This document shows positions 13,901 through 20,834 of a stretch of 33,964 nt of DNA, piece after piece. The DNA is from JAFAVZ01 sp036009105. GTDB lineage: Bacteria > Acidobacteriota > Thermoanaerobaculia > Gp7-AA8. The notes under the pieces were generated by a model that ran no database searches, had not been told where the DNA came from, and saw only the letters and a list, made by a program, of their open reading frames with translations. The stretch is from contig DASYMJ010000010.1 in NCBI GenBank assembly GCA_036009105.1, positions 1 through 33,964 of the forward strand, read 5' to 3'. A program made the position numbers and the translations under genes. Position 1 is the stretch's first letter; the number at the start of each line of letters is the position of its first letter.

Positions 13901-14124
13901 TGCAGGGCGATGGTGGCGACGGGGACGATGAGGAAGAAGAGGAAGAGCGTGGCGTAGTCGCGCTGCTTGGAGACGCCTTCAATGGTGATGCGGCCGATGG
14001 CGGTGGGCGGGGTGGGAGGGAGGCCGCGCAGCAGGAGCGTGGCGGAGAGGAAGATGCCGACGGCGAAGAAGAAGGCGGCCAGCCAGAGCAGGCCTTCGAT
14101 CGCGCGGCGCGACAGATCGTTCAC
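10945..14124 (-). CDS. Giant multi-spanning membrane protein, GT-C glycosyltransferase-like, with extracytoplasmic C-terminal domain
   Basis: A 1059-residue protein. About the first 650 residues are packed with hydrophobic helices (15 or more) and include the loop D-Y-L-R-G-K-V-P-Y-R-D-V-F-V-L-H-G, a pattern seen in polyprenyl-phosphate-sugar-dependent GT-C-like membrane proteins. The last 390 or so residues are soluble and should be outside. They include a segment with F-D-F-S-N-Q-P-A-F-Y-F-F (near 685, like the C-terminal domain of such transferases) and then a beta-rich part with S-V-G-S-L-P-G-A-N-Q-S-Y-W-R-S-D-L-V-L-H-N-P. That part resembles beta-domains of secreted proteins in high-GC soil phyla. 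It starts at GTG 14124 with a 4-nt GTGA overlap with cobA-hemD, and is the last gene of the nine-gene chain. Donor and acceptor sugars are unknown. The assignment to GT-C is by appearance and not certain. Confidence 0.65.
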   Translation of the reverse strand: MNDLSRRAIEGLLWLAAFFFAVGIFLSATLLLRGLPPTPPTAIGRITIEGVSKQRDYATLFLFFLIVPVATIALHRLGSRVNERLRARLAWRRDADGLQNLVSLLFVLPFFLAPFLYLTTFKWGWPVLIPVALSQLAPRAVIALQEHRWLRRLFAPELRPTHALIATEALAWLLFRYIATGRRIAHIPTLFLEAVFILFFLALFWLAFVLIARLASFAGGRDQERVLQRLAIAALPMLVLPVLGILFIAPSIAIGSVMGAVAIGMLIAVSGERTFSPRVIRNAVAYAAFPLLLYCASYASTASLVQWIDLFHRGESLGPASDYLRGKVPYRDVFVLHGLMLDGQLDAWLMQLFGRDAAIAVGRPVVLGSFAVPALWFLGMAIFDSIPLALLAVLLGAVTTTDNERAFFELAAAALLLAGLRAQATARGRAARAAFLGSGIFAALALFFSFDIGLYILGGAAITLLILRGWRALAGFVGGFLIGAAPFVIYLASRGAFGAFAETSFVTLPRIIDAVWSLPFPDLTRVFRRDLSLRTISEFFLYEPFRFVLNPLVIGISILVLLRRALQKKREWLDAALLTLTAFAALTQRSAVGRADFPHQYFSAFLIGPMILILLLFLARGAKDVWATRDRNAQAFVVLAAVALFPLLFAALWVPDILNIRIDDTLHYQGRVSRIGFRDAEAEEIRNRIDSMRYHVFDLTRPGQPIFDFSNQPAFYFFCDRPNPTRFYQVPILSPPAFQREAIVALERARPPLVIRRSPQQFDIFDNVDNTTRAQAVAAYIDAHYAYARSVRGVELWTRKRPDSRFELASYMRRIRMPSEKELEVTGGRTRLVFPSVGSLPGANQSYWRSDLVLHNPMKQQMPLALRYVTGDLKIDRRFTLAGGRSIRWEDVVRTLFGAPESRGVLWVEYRGERGPVARVRTYDAAHDAKASLESPLSMRDAATAGADAPDLTLVGIPGGGQQLRRINLGVVNVGAIPATFRITVHTRAGARIGRKVELGLPEDESFLLNDAETELKVALDENATVHVELIAGTCVAYASVVGAGGDNQFIPAVPSPTP

Positions 14125-15578
14125 GAGAACAATCTCACCACGACATCATGCAATGCCTGCACGGTGGCCTGCGCCGCTTCGGCCGTGGGCTCCTTGCCAT
14201 GCTTGTTCAGCGCGGCGCTGGTGGTGGGGCCGATGGAGACGAGCTTTGCGTCCGTCTGGCCGTGGAAGGCGGCGAAGAAGTTGTCGACGGTGGAGGCGCT
14301 GGTGAAGGTGATGGCGTCGAGGTCGCGCAGCTCGCTCGCATCGCCGGTCACGGCGACCGCGCGGTAGGCGATGCCGAGGTCGACCTCGCCGCCGCGTTTG
14401 CGCAACTCCTCGATCAGCTCCTCCCGCCCTTCCGCGGCGCGGACGACGGCGGTGCGGATGCCGCGCTGGTCCTGTTCCAGCAGCGGCAGGAGCGCGGTGG
14501 AGAGGAAGCGGTCGGGGACGAGATCGGGCAGGAGGCCGCGCGCTCGCAAGTCGGCGGCGGTCGACTCGCCGACGGCGGCGATCATCACGCCGCTCAAAGC
14601 GCGCGCGTCCTTCCCCTGCTCGTGCAGCCGGTCGAAGAAGGCGCGCACGCCGTTCGTGGAGGTGAAGATCAGCCACTGGTAGTCGGACAGCGCGACGAGC
14701 ACGCGGTCGAGCGACTCGAACGACTCGGGCGGCGCGATCTCGATGGTGGGGAACTGCACCACCTGCGCGCCGGACTCTTCGAGCAGGCGCTTCAATTCCG
14801 AGGCCTGTTCGCGGGCGCGGGTGACGACGATGCGGCGGCCGAAGAGCGGCTTGGACTCGAACCAGTTGAGGCGCTCGTGCAGCTTCACCACCTCGCCGAC
14901 CACGATCAGCGCCGGGGTGGGGAGGCCTTCCACTTTCGTCTCGATGTCGGCCAGCGTGCCGGTCACGGTGCGCTGCTGCGGCGTGGTCGCCTTGGAGATG
15001 ACGGCGATGGGACGCTGATCGGTCATGCCGTGGGCGGTGAGCTGCTTCACGATGAGGGGCAGGTTGCCGAATCCCATCAGAAAGACGATGGTTCCGCGGC
15101 TCTTGGCGAGCGTCTCCCAGTCGATGCCGGTCGTCCCTTCCGACTCGTGGCCGGTGACCAGCGTCAACGACGTGGAGTGCTCGCGATGGGTGACCGGGAT
15201 GCCGGCGTAGGCCGGGCCGGCGATGGCGGAGGAGATGCCGGGCACGATCTCGAACCCCACGCCGGCGGCGCGCAGTTCTTCCGCCTCTTCGCCGCCGCGG
15301 CCGAAAACGAAGGGATCGCCGCCCTTGAGGCGCACCACGCGTTTGCCTTGCTTCGCCTCGTCGATGAGCAGCTGGTTGATCTGCTCCTGGGGCAGGGTAT
15401 GCGCGCTGGCGCGTTTGCCGACATAGACGATCTGCTTCGATACCAGCGCCACGATCTCCTTCGACACGAGCGCATCGAGCACCACCAGATCGGCGTTGCC
15501 GAGCAGCTCCGCGGCGCGGCGGGTGAGCAGGCCCGGATCTCCCGGGCCGGCGCCGACGAGGTAGACGATTCCGCTCAT
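14121..15578 (-). CDS. cobA-hemD: Fused uroporphyrinogen-III C-methyltransferase / uroporphyrinogen-III synthase (CobA-HemD)
   Basis: A 485-residue bifunctional protein. Residues 1-250 are a SUMT: V-Y-L-V-G-A-G-P-G-D-P-G-L-L-T at the start, V-R-L-K-G-G-D-P-F-V-F-G-R-G-G-E-E, and the G-I-P-V-T-H-R segment. This part adds two methyl groups to uroporphyrinogen III (precorrin-2, toward siroheme or cobalamin). Residues about 255-485 are HemD (R-R-I-V-V-T-R-A-R-E-Q near the start, I-F-T-S-T-N-G-V, and the closing T-F-T-S-A-S-T-V-D-N-F), which cyclises hydroxymethylbilane to uroporphyrinogen III. The fusion order is the known one for this protein. The start ATG 15578 overlaps the hemC stop by 4 nt, and the stop overlaps the next gene. 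It forms a pathway block with hemA and hemC; hemB and hemL are not in the window. Confidence 0.93.
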   Translation of the reverse strand: MSGIVYLVGAGPGDPGLLTRRAAELLGNADLVVLDALVSKEIVALVSKQIVYVGKRASAHTLPQEQINQLLIDEAKQGKRVVRLKGGDPFVFGRGGEEAEELRAAGVGFEIVPGISSAIAGPAYAGIPVTHREHSTSLTLVTGHESEGTTGIDWETLAKSRGTIVFLMGFGNLPLIVKQLTAHGMTDQRPIAVISKATTPQQRTVTGTLADIETKVEGLPTPALIVVGEVVKLHERLNWFESKPLFGRRIVVTRAREQASELKRLLEESGAQVVQFPTIEIAPPESFESLDRVLVALSDYQWLIFTSTNGVRAFFDRLHEQGKDARALSGVMIAAVGESTAADLRARGLLPDLVPDRFLSTALLPLLEQDQRGIRTAVVRAAEGREELIEELRKRGGEVDLGIAYRAVAVTGDASELRDLDAITFTSASTVDNFFAAFHGQTDAKLVSIGPTTSAALNKHGKEPTAEAAQATVQALHDVVVRLFS

Positions 15579-16459
15579 TGCAGTAGCTCCAGCGCGCCTT
15601 GATTCATGAGGTCCTGCGCGACGCGCGCGACGGCATCGGGGCCGCTGTGCGTCGCGCGGATGGCGCGGGTGCCATCGTAGTCGGAGAGGAAGGCGCGGAT
15701 GATGAGCGTTTCGCCAACCGTCGCATGGACGGCAACCGAGGAGTAGCAGTCGAGGCGCGTGCCGAACTGCTGCAGCACGCCGCGCTCGCTGAGCGCGGCG
15801 GTCTCGCTCGGCGCGTGGTTGATGCTGCGCGCGGCTTCTCTTACGCGCTCGTTCGCGGCCAGGATCTCCAGCGCCACGATGCCCTGGCCCGCGGCGGGCA
15901 CCATCTCCTCGATGGTGAAGAAGGCGGTGATGGCGTCGGTGCGGCCGAGGCGCGCCAGGCCGGCGCTGGCGAGCACCATCGCGTCGTAGTTCCCGGCGCG
16001 CACCTTCTCCAGGCGCGTGTCGACGTTGCCGCGGATCGGCTCCACCCGCAGGTCGGGGCGGCGGGCGAGGAGCTGCGCGCGGCGGCGCGGGGCGCTGGTG
16101 GCGATGACCGAGCCGGGGGGGAGGGCGGAAAGCGGGAGGCCGGCAGGATGGATCCAGGCGTCGCGCGGATCGGCGCGTTCCAGGAAGGCGGCGAGCGCGA
16201 ACTGCTCCGGGATCAGGGACGGCACGTCCTTCAGGCTGTGCACGGCCAGGTCGATACGCCCATCTTCCAGCGCTTCCTCCAGCTCCTTGATGAAGAGCCC
16301 CTTGCCGCCGATGGCGGCCAGCGGCACGTCCTGCCGTTTGTCGCCCGTGGTCTTGACGATGACGATCTCCGATTCGACGGGCAGCAGGCGCGCGACCTCG
16401 TTCGCCTGCCACAGCGCGAGCGCGCTGCCGCGCGTGCCGATGCGGATCGTTTTCGTCAT
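15575..16459 (-). CDS. hemC: Porphobilinogen deaminase (hydroxymethylbilane synthase)
   Basis: A 294-residue cytosolic enzyme that joins four porphobilinogens. It begins I-R-I-G-T-R-G-S-A-L-A-L-W-Q-A, and carries G-G-K-G-L-F-I-K-E-L and D-L-A-V-H-S-L-K-D-V-P, with the catalytic aspartate in the last motif. It also has the R-G-N-V-D-T-R-L segment. The dipyrromethane-cofactor cysteine is kept in T-R-L-D-C-Y-S-S, although the usual E-G-G-C context is replaced by L-D-C. The start ATG 16459 overlaps the hemA stop by 4 nt (ATGA). Although the frame is open further upstream, the family N-terminus fixes the start here. Confidence 0.95.
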   Translation of the reverse strand: MTKTIRIGTRGSALALWQANEVARLLPVESEIVIVKTTGDKRQDVPLAAIGGKGLFIKELEEALEDGRIDLAVHSLKDVPSLIPEQFALAAFLERADPRDAWIHPAGLPLSALPPGSVIATSAPRRRAQLLARRPDLRVEPIRGNVDTRLEKVRAGNYDAMVLASAGLARLGRTDAITAFFTIEEMVPAAGQGIVALEILAANERVREAARSINHAPSETAALSERGVLQQFGTRLDCYSSVAVHATVGETLIIRAFLSDYDGTRAIRATHSGPDAVARVAQDLMNQGALELLQ

Positions 16460-17721
16460 CGCAGGCCGAAAATCTTGCGGATGGTCCGGCGCAGCGACTC
16501 CCGCTCCTGCGGCTCGTCCGCCGCCGCTTCCTTCAATTGCAGGATCGGGTAGTGCAGGATCTTGTTGATCATCCTCGTCGACAGCATCTCGATCGCCGTC
16601 CGCTGCTCGGCCGTGATGGGGCCGACCCGGCGCAGGCACGCCTCCAGCTCCGCGGCGCGGATCGCCTCCAGGCGCTGCTGCAGCTCGAGGATGGTCGGCA
16701 CCGCGTCCTGGGCCACGAGCCGTTTGCGGAACGACTCCACCTCGCGCAGCACGAGCTCTTCCGCCTGGTCTGCCTTCTGCTGCCGCTGATCGCGGTTCGC
16801 CTCGACCACGTGCTGCAGGTCGTCGATGTTGTAGAGGTACGCGCCCTCGATGCGGGCAATGGCCGGATCGATGTTGCGAGGCACGGAGAGGTCGATCAGG
16901 AACAGGTTGCGGTTCTTGCGGTTGGCGAAGGCGCGGTGGACGTGCTCGGCCACGATCACGTGATGCGGCGCCGCGGTCGACGCGACGACGATGTCGCACG
17001 TGGCGAGGTACGACTCCGCGGCGTCGAAGTGGATGGCATCGCCGTGGTAGCGGCGGGCCAGCTCGACCGCGCGGTCGTGCGAGCGGTTGGCCACGAATAC
17101 GTGGCGCACCTCGTGGGCGGAGAGATGCTCCGCGGTCAGCTCGGCCATCTCGCCGGCGCCGAGGAGGAGCACGGTGAGGCCGCGCAGGTCGCCGAAGATC
17201 TTCTTGGCCAGCTCCACCGCCGCGTAAGGAACGGAGACGGCGTGCTCGCCGATCCCGGTCTCGGTGCGCACTTTCTTGGCCACTCGCATGGTCTGTTCGA
17301 AAAGCTGCTGCAGGAGCGGGTCGAGCGTGCCCAGCTCCTGCGAGGTAGCGAAGGCCTGGCGCACCTGGCCGTGGATCTGCGGCTCGCCGACGATCATGGA
17401 GTCGAGCCCGGAGGCGACGCGGAAGAGGTGCTTGACCACGTCCGCGTGGCGCAGGACGTAGACGTGCTTTTCAAGGTCGGTGGCGTTGGCGCCGGCGCGC
17501 TCGGCCAGCCATTCGACCAGCTGGCGGATCACGTCTTCCGTCGCGGCGGAGACGACGGTTTCCACGCGGTTGCAGGTGGAGATGACGGAGGCGCCGTCGA
17601 CGCCGGGCTGCGCGTGCAATGACCGGATGCTCTCCGACAGTTGCGACTCGAGGACGCTCAGCCGCTCGCGCACCTCGACCGGCGCGGTGCGATGGTTCAC
17701 GCCGACCAGGAGGAGGCTCAT
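16456..17721 (-). CDS. hemA: Glutamyl-tRNA reductase
   Basis: A 421-residue enzyme of the C5 heme pathway that reduces Glu-tRNA(Glu) to glutamate-1-semialdehyde. The N-terminus L-L-V-G-V-N-H-R-T-A-P-V-E-V-R-E has the family signature. Cys50 in V-I-S-T-C-N-R-V-E is the catalytic thiol. G-L-D-S-M-I-V-G-E-P-Q-I-H-G-Q-V is the substrate-site motif, and L-L-L-G-A-G-E-M-A is the NADPH-binding loop. A long C-terminal dimerisation helix follows (about 310-400). The start is ATG 17721, overlapping the hemX stop by 4 nt (ATGA). Being next to hemX suggests that HemX may control HemA level, as in Bacillus. Confidence 0.96.
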   Translation of the reverse strand: MSLLLVGVNHRTAPVEVRERLSVLESQLSESIRSLHAQPGVDGASVISTCNRVETVVSAATEDVIRQLVEWLAERAGANATDLEKHVYVLRHADVVKHLFRVASGLDSMIVGEPQIHGQVRQAFATSQELGTLDPLLQQLFEQTMRVAKKVRTETGIGEHAVSVPYAAVELAKKIFGDLRGLTVLLLGAGEMAELTAEHLSAHEVRHVFVANRSHDRAVELARRYHGDAIHFDAAESYLATCDIVVASTAAPHHVIVAEHVHRAFANRKNRNLFLIDLSVPRNIDPAIARIEGAYLYNIDDLQHVVEANRDQRQQKADQAEELVLREVESFRKRLVAQDAVPTILELQQRLEAIRAAELEACLRRVGPITAEQRTAIEMLSTRMINKILHYPILQLKEAAADEPQERESLRRTIRKIFGLR

Positions 17722-18518
17722 ACGTGGGAGATCCCCAGCATGGCCACCAGCGCGGCGACGAAGGCGCCCGCCGAGACGAGCAGTGTCCGCCGGCCGCGGA
17801 AGATGCCGGTGATGTACGACTGCAGCAGCAGCGCGAATAGCACCCACGCCACCACCGCCCCCACCGACTTCACGCGCAGCTCCATCAGGCCGGCCGTGGT
17901 GCGATAGGACCAGAGCACGCCCGCGATCAGACCGACGGTATAGATCGGGAAGCCGACGGCCAGCGCGCGGTAGCTGACCCGCCTGCAGATGTCGAGGCTG
18001 GGGATCCAGTCCCACAGCCGGCCGGGCCGCTTCTGCTTCAGCGCGCGGTCCTGCACGTAGGCCAGGACCGTGAACGCGATGCCGATCATCAGCGCGGCCA
18101 CCCCGAGCGTGGAGAAGAGCAGGTGTGCGATGAAGACGCGCGAGCGGAGCTGCGGGTCCATCCTGGTGAACGGCTCGTGCACCAGCGCGGTGATGGTGAG
18201 CAGCAACAGCACGAGCGGGAAGACGAAGAACGAAGCGGCGTGCACCCTGTAACGAATGAACAGGCCCAGCTCCACCGCGAAGACGGTCCAGGCCACGAAG
18301 GAAGAGGCCTCCGGGAGGTTGGTCAGCGGCGGATGCCCGGTGCGGACGCAGACGCTGCCGATCCAGATGGTGTGGCTGACGAAGCCGGCGATCATCAGCC
18401 AGAGGCCGGCGGACTGCAGGCGCCGCTCGCGCGACCAGAGCGAGACGAGCGCGGCGAGCGTGCCGGCCGCGTAGAAGGCGAGCGCGATGTACAGCGCCGC
18501 GTTGGGGGAGAGGGTCAT
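17718..18518 (-). CDS. hemX: HemX/CcsA-like membrane protein next to hemA
   Basis: A 266-residue integral membrane protein with about eight hydrophobic helices (starting at residues 6-25 and 40-58). Its placement directly before hemA, its length and the G-H-P-P-L-T-N-L-P-E-A-S-S-F motif match the HemX branch of the cytochrome c assembly (CcsA/CcmC) family. The WWD heme-handling motif of true CcsA (W-G-x-x-W-x-W-D) is replaced by W-S-Y-R-T-T-A-G-L-M-E-L. It is therefore unlikely to be a heme ligation enzyme. In Bacillus subtilis HemX lowers the amount of HemA protein. The start ATG 18518 overlaps the GNAT stop and its stop overlaps the hemA start, each by 4 nt. Confidence 0.8.
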   Translation of the reverse strand: MTLSPNAALYIALAFYAAGTLAALVSLWSRERRLQSAGLWLMIAGFVSHTIWIGSVCVRTGHPPLTNLPEASSFVAWTVFAVELGLFIRYRVHAASFFVFPLVLLLLTITALVHEPFTRMDPQLRSRVFIAHLLFSTLGVAALMIGIAFTVLAYVQDRALKQKRPGRLWDWIPSLDICRRVSYRALAVGFPIYTVGLIAGVLWSYRTTAGLMELRVKSVGAVVAWVLFALLLQSYITGIFRGRRTLLVSAGAFVAALVAMLGISHV

Positions 18519-19009
18519 GGCTGCGCCAGCTTCTTGCAGAAAACGACCTTGTCGTCTTCGATCCGGTAAAAGTCCTTGATGCGGGAGATCTCGTCGTAGC
18601 CGCTGCGCACGTAAAAGCGAAGCGTCGCGCCGTAGCTTTCCTTCCCCGAGGTCTCGATGAGGAGCATACGCCCGCGCTGGCGGCGGACCTCGTTCTCCAC
18701 GAACTTGAGGAGGAGCTGGCCGAAGCCGAGGCCCTGCTGCCTGGGGTCGACGGCGATCCAGTAGAGGTCCCATACGCCGTCCGTCAAAGGGGTCGGCCCG
18801 TAGCAGACGTAACCCTGCACCATGCGCCGCGGACCGCTGTCCGGCTCGTCCAGGACGTACACCGTGTAGTCGCCCTTCTCCGGATGCTCCAGCGCCTGGT
18901 CGACCAGCTCCACGGCGCACTTGACTTCTTCCTCCGTGAAATGCGCGGTGGCGACGAGGATCTGGTGGATGCGCTCGCGGTCTTTCGGCTCGACGGGACG
19001 GATGTTCAT
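18515..19009 (-). CDS. GNAT-family acetyltransferase in the kamA cluster
   Basis: A 164-residue GNAT. The acetyl-CoA loop is I-A-V-D-P-R-Q-Q-G-L-G-F-G-Q-L-L (about 85-100). It is followed by L-L-I-E-T-S-G-K-E-S-Y-G-A-T-L-R-F-Y, with the usual catalytic-site Tyr near the end of that stretch. It is shorter than AblB/YodP beta-lysine N6-acetyltransferase (about 270 residues), so it is not an obvious orthologue. It starts 2 nt after the second ATP-grasp stop, and its stop overlaps the hemX start. Given kamA and two ligases upstream, its substrate may be beta-lysine, a beta-lysine-containing amide, or another amine in this pathway. This is an inference from position only. Confidence 0.8.
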   Translation of the reverse strand: MNIRPVEPKDRERIHQILVATAHFTEEEVKCAVELVDQALEHPEKGDYTVYVLDEPDSGPRRMVQGYVCYGPTPLTDGVWDLYWIAVDPRQQGLGFGQLLLKFVENEVRRQRGRMLLIETSGKESYGATLRFYVRSGYDEISRIKDFYRIEDDKVVFCKKLAQP

Positions 19010-19011
19010 GG

Positions 19012-19920
19012 TCAGGGACGCGTGGCGGCAATGATAAGGGCGTCGAGGAAATCGCGGAACCCGATGCCGGCCGCGGCGAGCGCTTTGCGGAAGCCGGCGT
19101 CGCGGCCGAGGTCGGGCTGGGTGTTGATGTCGATGAGGTAGAGGCGGCCGTCTTTCGCCTCTCTCACGTCGAAGCGGCAGTAGCCGTCGTTCAGGCCCAG
19201 GATGTCCGCAGCCTCCTGGCAGATGTTCTTCAGGCGCTCTTTTGTCTCTTCATCAATGAGCGCCGGCGTCCGGTTCGCCGTCCCCAGATCCTCGGCCGAG
19301 CCGGCATCCCACTTCGCCTTCCAGCCGACCACGCGCCGGCCGTTGCTGAAGACGACTTCGCCGGGAGGCAACCAGCGGCCGAGGAACATCGATTGGTTCA
19401 GCTCGCGGCCGTCGATGAATTGCTCGATGAGCGGCTCCTGCCGATACGTCTCCCGAACCCACCGCGCGCGGGCGTCGCGCTCCTCGGCCGTGTGGCAGAT
19501 GGAAGCCTCGTCGATGCCGAGGCCGGCGTCGCTCAGGGACGGCTTCACGATGACGGGGAACGCCTCGCCCGGCGTCAGATGCGGGAGGAAGCGTTTGACC
19601 AGCGCCTTGTCCGTGCAGATGGCGGTGGCGGTGGGGTCGCAGCCGGTGAAGCGAATGCCGAGCATCTCCAGGGCGAGCGCAAAGTGCGGCTCCCAATGCG
19701 GGTTGCCCAGGACGCCTTCGCAGAGGTTGACCACCGCATCGTACTGGCGCAGCTGTTCGAGCGCGGCAAGGAGGTCGTCGCCGACCGGGACGAGCTCCGC
19801 ACCGAGCAGCGATGCGATCTCCTCCGCGGTCTCGATCACCTCCGCCTCGCCCACCCGTTCCAGATCGCTGAGGTGCTGCTTCCGCGCGAGATCGTCGTTG
19901 TACGCGACGGCCACCTTCAC
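19012..19920 (-). CDS. ATP-grasp ligase, D-Ala-D-Ala ligase-like (second of the pair)
   Basis: A 302-residue ATP-grasp enzyme, which joins an amino acid or acid to an amine with ATP. It begins M-K-V-A-V-A-Y-N-D-D. Key features are N-L-C-E-G (65-69), K-P-S-L-S-D-A-G-L-G-I (126-136, the ATP lid), E-Q-F-I-D-G-R-E-L-N (166-175) and the C-terminal metal-site part D-V-R-E (251-254) and L-Y-L-I-D-I-N-T-Q-P-D-L-G (261-273). The last motif replaces the E-V-N-P-x-P of Ddl, with T-Q in place of the first proline, so the substrate pocket must differ. The GTG start at 19920 overlaps the stop of the first ligase (GTGA). It is only distantly similar to its partner, so the two are not a recent duplication. 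No substrate can be named. Confidence 0.82.
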   Translation of the reverse strand: MKVAVAYNDDLARKQHLSDLERVGEAEVIETAEEIASLLGAELVPVGDDLLAALEQLRQYDAVVNLCEGVLGNPHWEPHFALALEMLGIRFTGCDPTATAICTDKALVKRFLPHLTPGEAFPVIVKPSLSDAGLGIDEASICHTAEERDARARWVRETYRQEPLIEQFIDGRELNQSMFLGRWLPPGEVVFSNGRRVVGWKAKWDAGSAEDLGTANRTPALIDEETKERLKNICQEAADILGLNDGYCRFDVREAKDGRLYLIDINTQPDLGRDAGFRKALAAAGIGFRDFLDALIIAATRP

Positions 19921-20834
19921 CCGCCCCACCTCCGCGCCGCCGCCCCCACCACCCGCCCGATCACCTGCTGGTGCGACCACCCGGCCAGCCGCCCCATGAT
20001 GACGAGGTCGCTGTTGACCGGATGCACGCCGGGCAGGGGATTGACCTCCACGAAGTTGGCCACGCCGTCTCGGTCGCGGCGGACGTCGATACGGGCCACG
20101 TCGCGCAGGCCGAAGGCGCGCCAGACGTCGAGCGCGAGCTGCGCGGCATCGGGCGCCTCGACCAGGCGGTATTCGACGCGGCGCAGGTAGTCGCGCTTCA
20201 CTTCCAGGGAGTAGATGAAGTGCTCTTCCGCCTCGCGGGGCACGACCTGCATCACGCCGAGGACCTGGCCGTCGATGATGCCGACGGTGTACTCGTCGCC
20301 GGGGAGGTACTCTTCCACCAGGACGGGGCCATATTGGTGCAGGCGATTCAGCGCGGCGTGTAGCGCATCCGGATCGGCACAAAGCGAGGCAGCAGTAATC
20401 CCCATCGAGGACCCTTCGCGTGCCGGCTTGGCGAAGAGCGGATAGTGATCAGACGGAGCCGCGTCGATGGCAAACGGCGCCGTGGCAATCCCCTCGGCCT
20501 GCGCCAACCGCTTGGCCAGCGCCTTGTCCAGCGTAATGGCGATGGCCAGCGGCGGCGCGCCGGTGCACGGGATGCCGAGCATCTCCAGCAACGCCGGCAC
20601 CTGCGACTCCCGCCCTCGCCCCCCCACCCCTTCGGCGATGTTGAGCACGCCATCGACGCGCACTTTACGGAGTTCCGAAAGAAGGGAAGCGCCCCAACCC
20701 AGCCGCACCGGCTCGTGGCCGTTCGCGCGCAGAGCAGCCTCCAGCGCCTCGATGGTCTCCAGCGAGTCGAACTCCTCGTACTCGTCCCCTGACGCATCCG
20801 CAGGCTTGAGGTTGTAAGTGAGACCGATCCTCAC
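19917..20834 (-). CDS. ATP-grasp ligase, D-Ala-D-Ala ligase-like (first of the pair)
   Basis: A 305-residue ATP-grasp enzyme starting at GTG 20834, overlapping the kamA stop by 4 nt. The N-terminal half resembles the Ddl substrate domain, with L-N-I-A-E-G-V-G-G-R-G-R-E-S-Q-V-P (64-80) in place of the usual H-G-x-x-G-E-D-G. K-P-A-R-E-G-S-S-M-G-I (136-146) is the nucleotide loop. E-E-Y-L-P-G-D-E-Y-T-V-G (174-185) and A-R-I-D-V-R (247-252) followed by F-V-E-V-N-P-L-P-G (261-269) complete the ATP/Mg site. The enzyme should ligate two amino acids, but the changed substrate loop argues against a normal cell-wall D-Ala-D-Ala ligase. Its location after kamA suggests beta-lysine as one substrate. The same architecture is also compatible with a Ddl paralogue. 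Confidence 0.82.
   Translation of the reverse strand: MRIGLTYNLKPADASGDEYEEFDSLETIEALEAALRANGHEPVRLGWGASLLSELRKVRVDGVLNIAEGVGGRGRESQVPALLEMLGIPCTGAPPLAIAITLDKALAKRLAQAEGIATAPFAIDAAPSDHYPLFAKPAREGSSMGITAASLCADPDALHAALNRLHQYGPVLVEEYLPGDEYTVGIIDGQVLGVMQVVPREAEEHFIYSLEVKRDYLRRVEYRLVEAPDAAQLALDVWRAFGLRDVARIDVRRDRDGVANFVEVNPLPGVHPVNSDLVIMGRLAGWSHQQVIGRVVGAAARRWGG

Noticed and set aside
15575..16459. hemC lacking its cofactor cysteine
   Set aside because: The usual Gly-Gly-Cys context is absent, but a cysteine is present at the expected place (L-D-C-Y-S-S), so the enzyme is probably normal.
17718..18518. hemX as a functional CcsA cytochrome c assembly protein
   Set aside because: The WWD motif is missing and no resB/ccsB or other assembly gene is adjacent.
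19012..20834. The two ATP-grasp genes as a tandem duplication of the cell-wall Ddl
   Set aside because: They share only the general ATP-grasp motifs; the N-terminal loops and the final Asn-containing motifs differ strongly.
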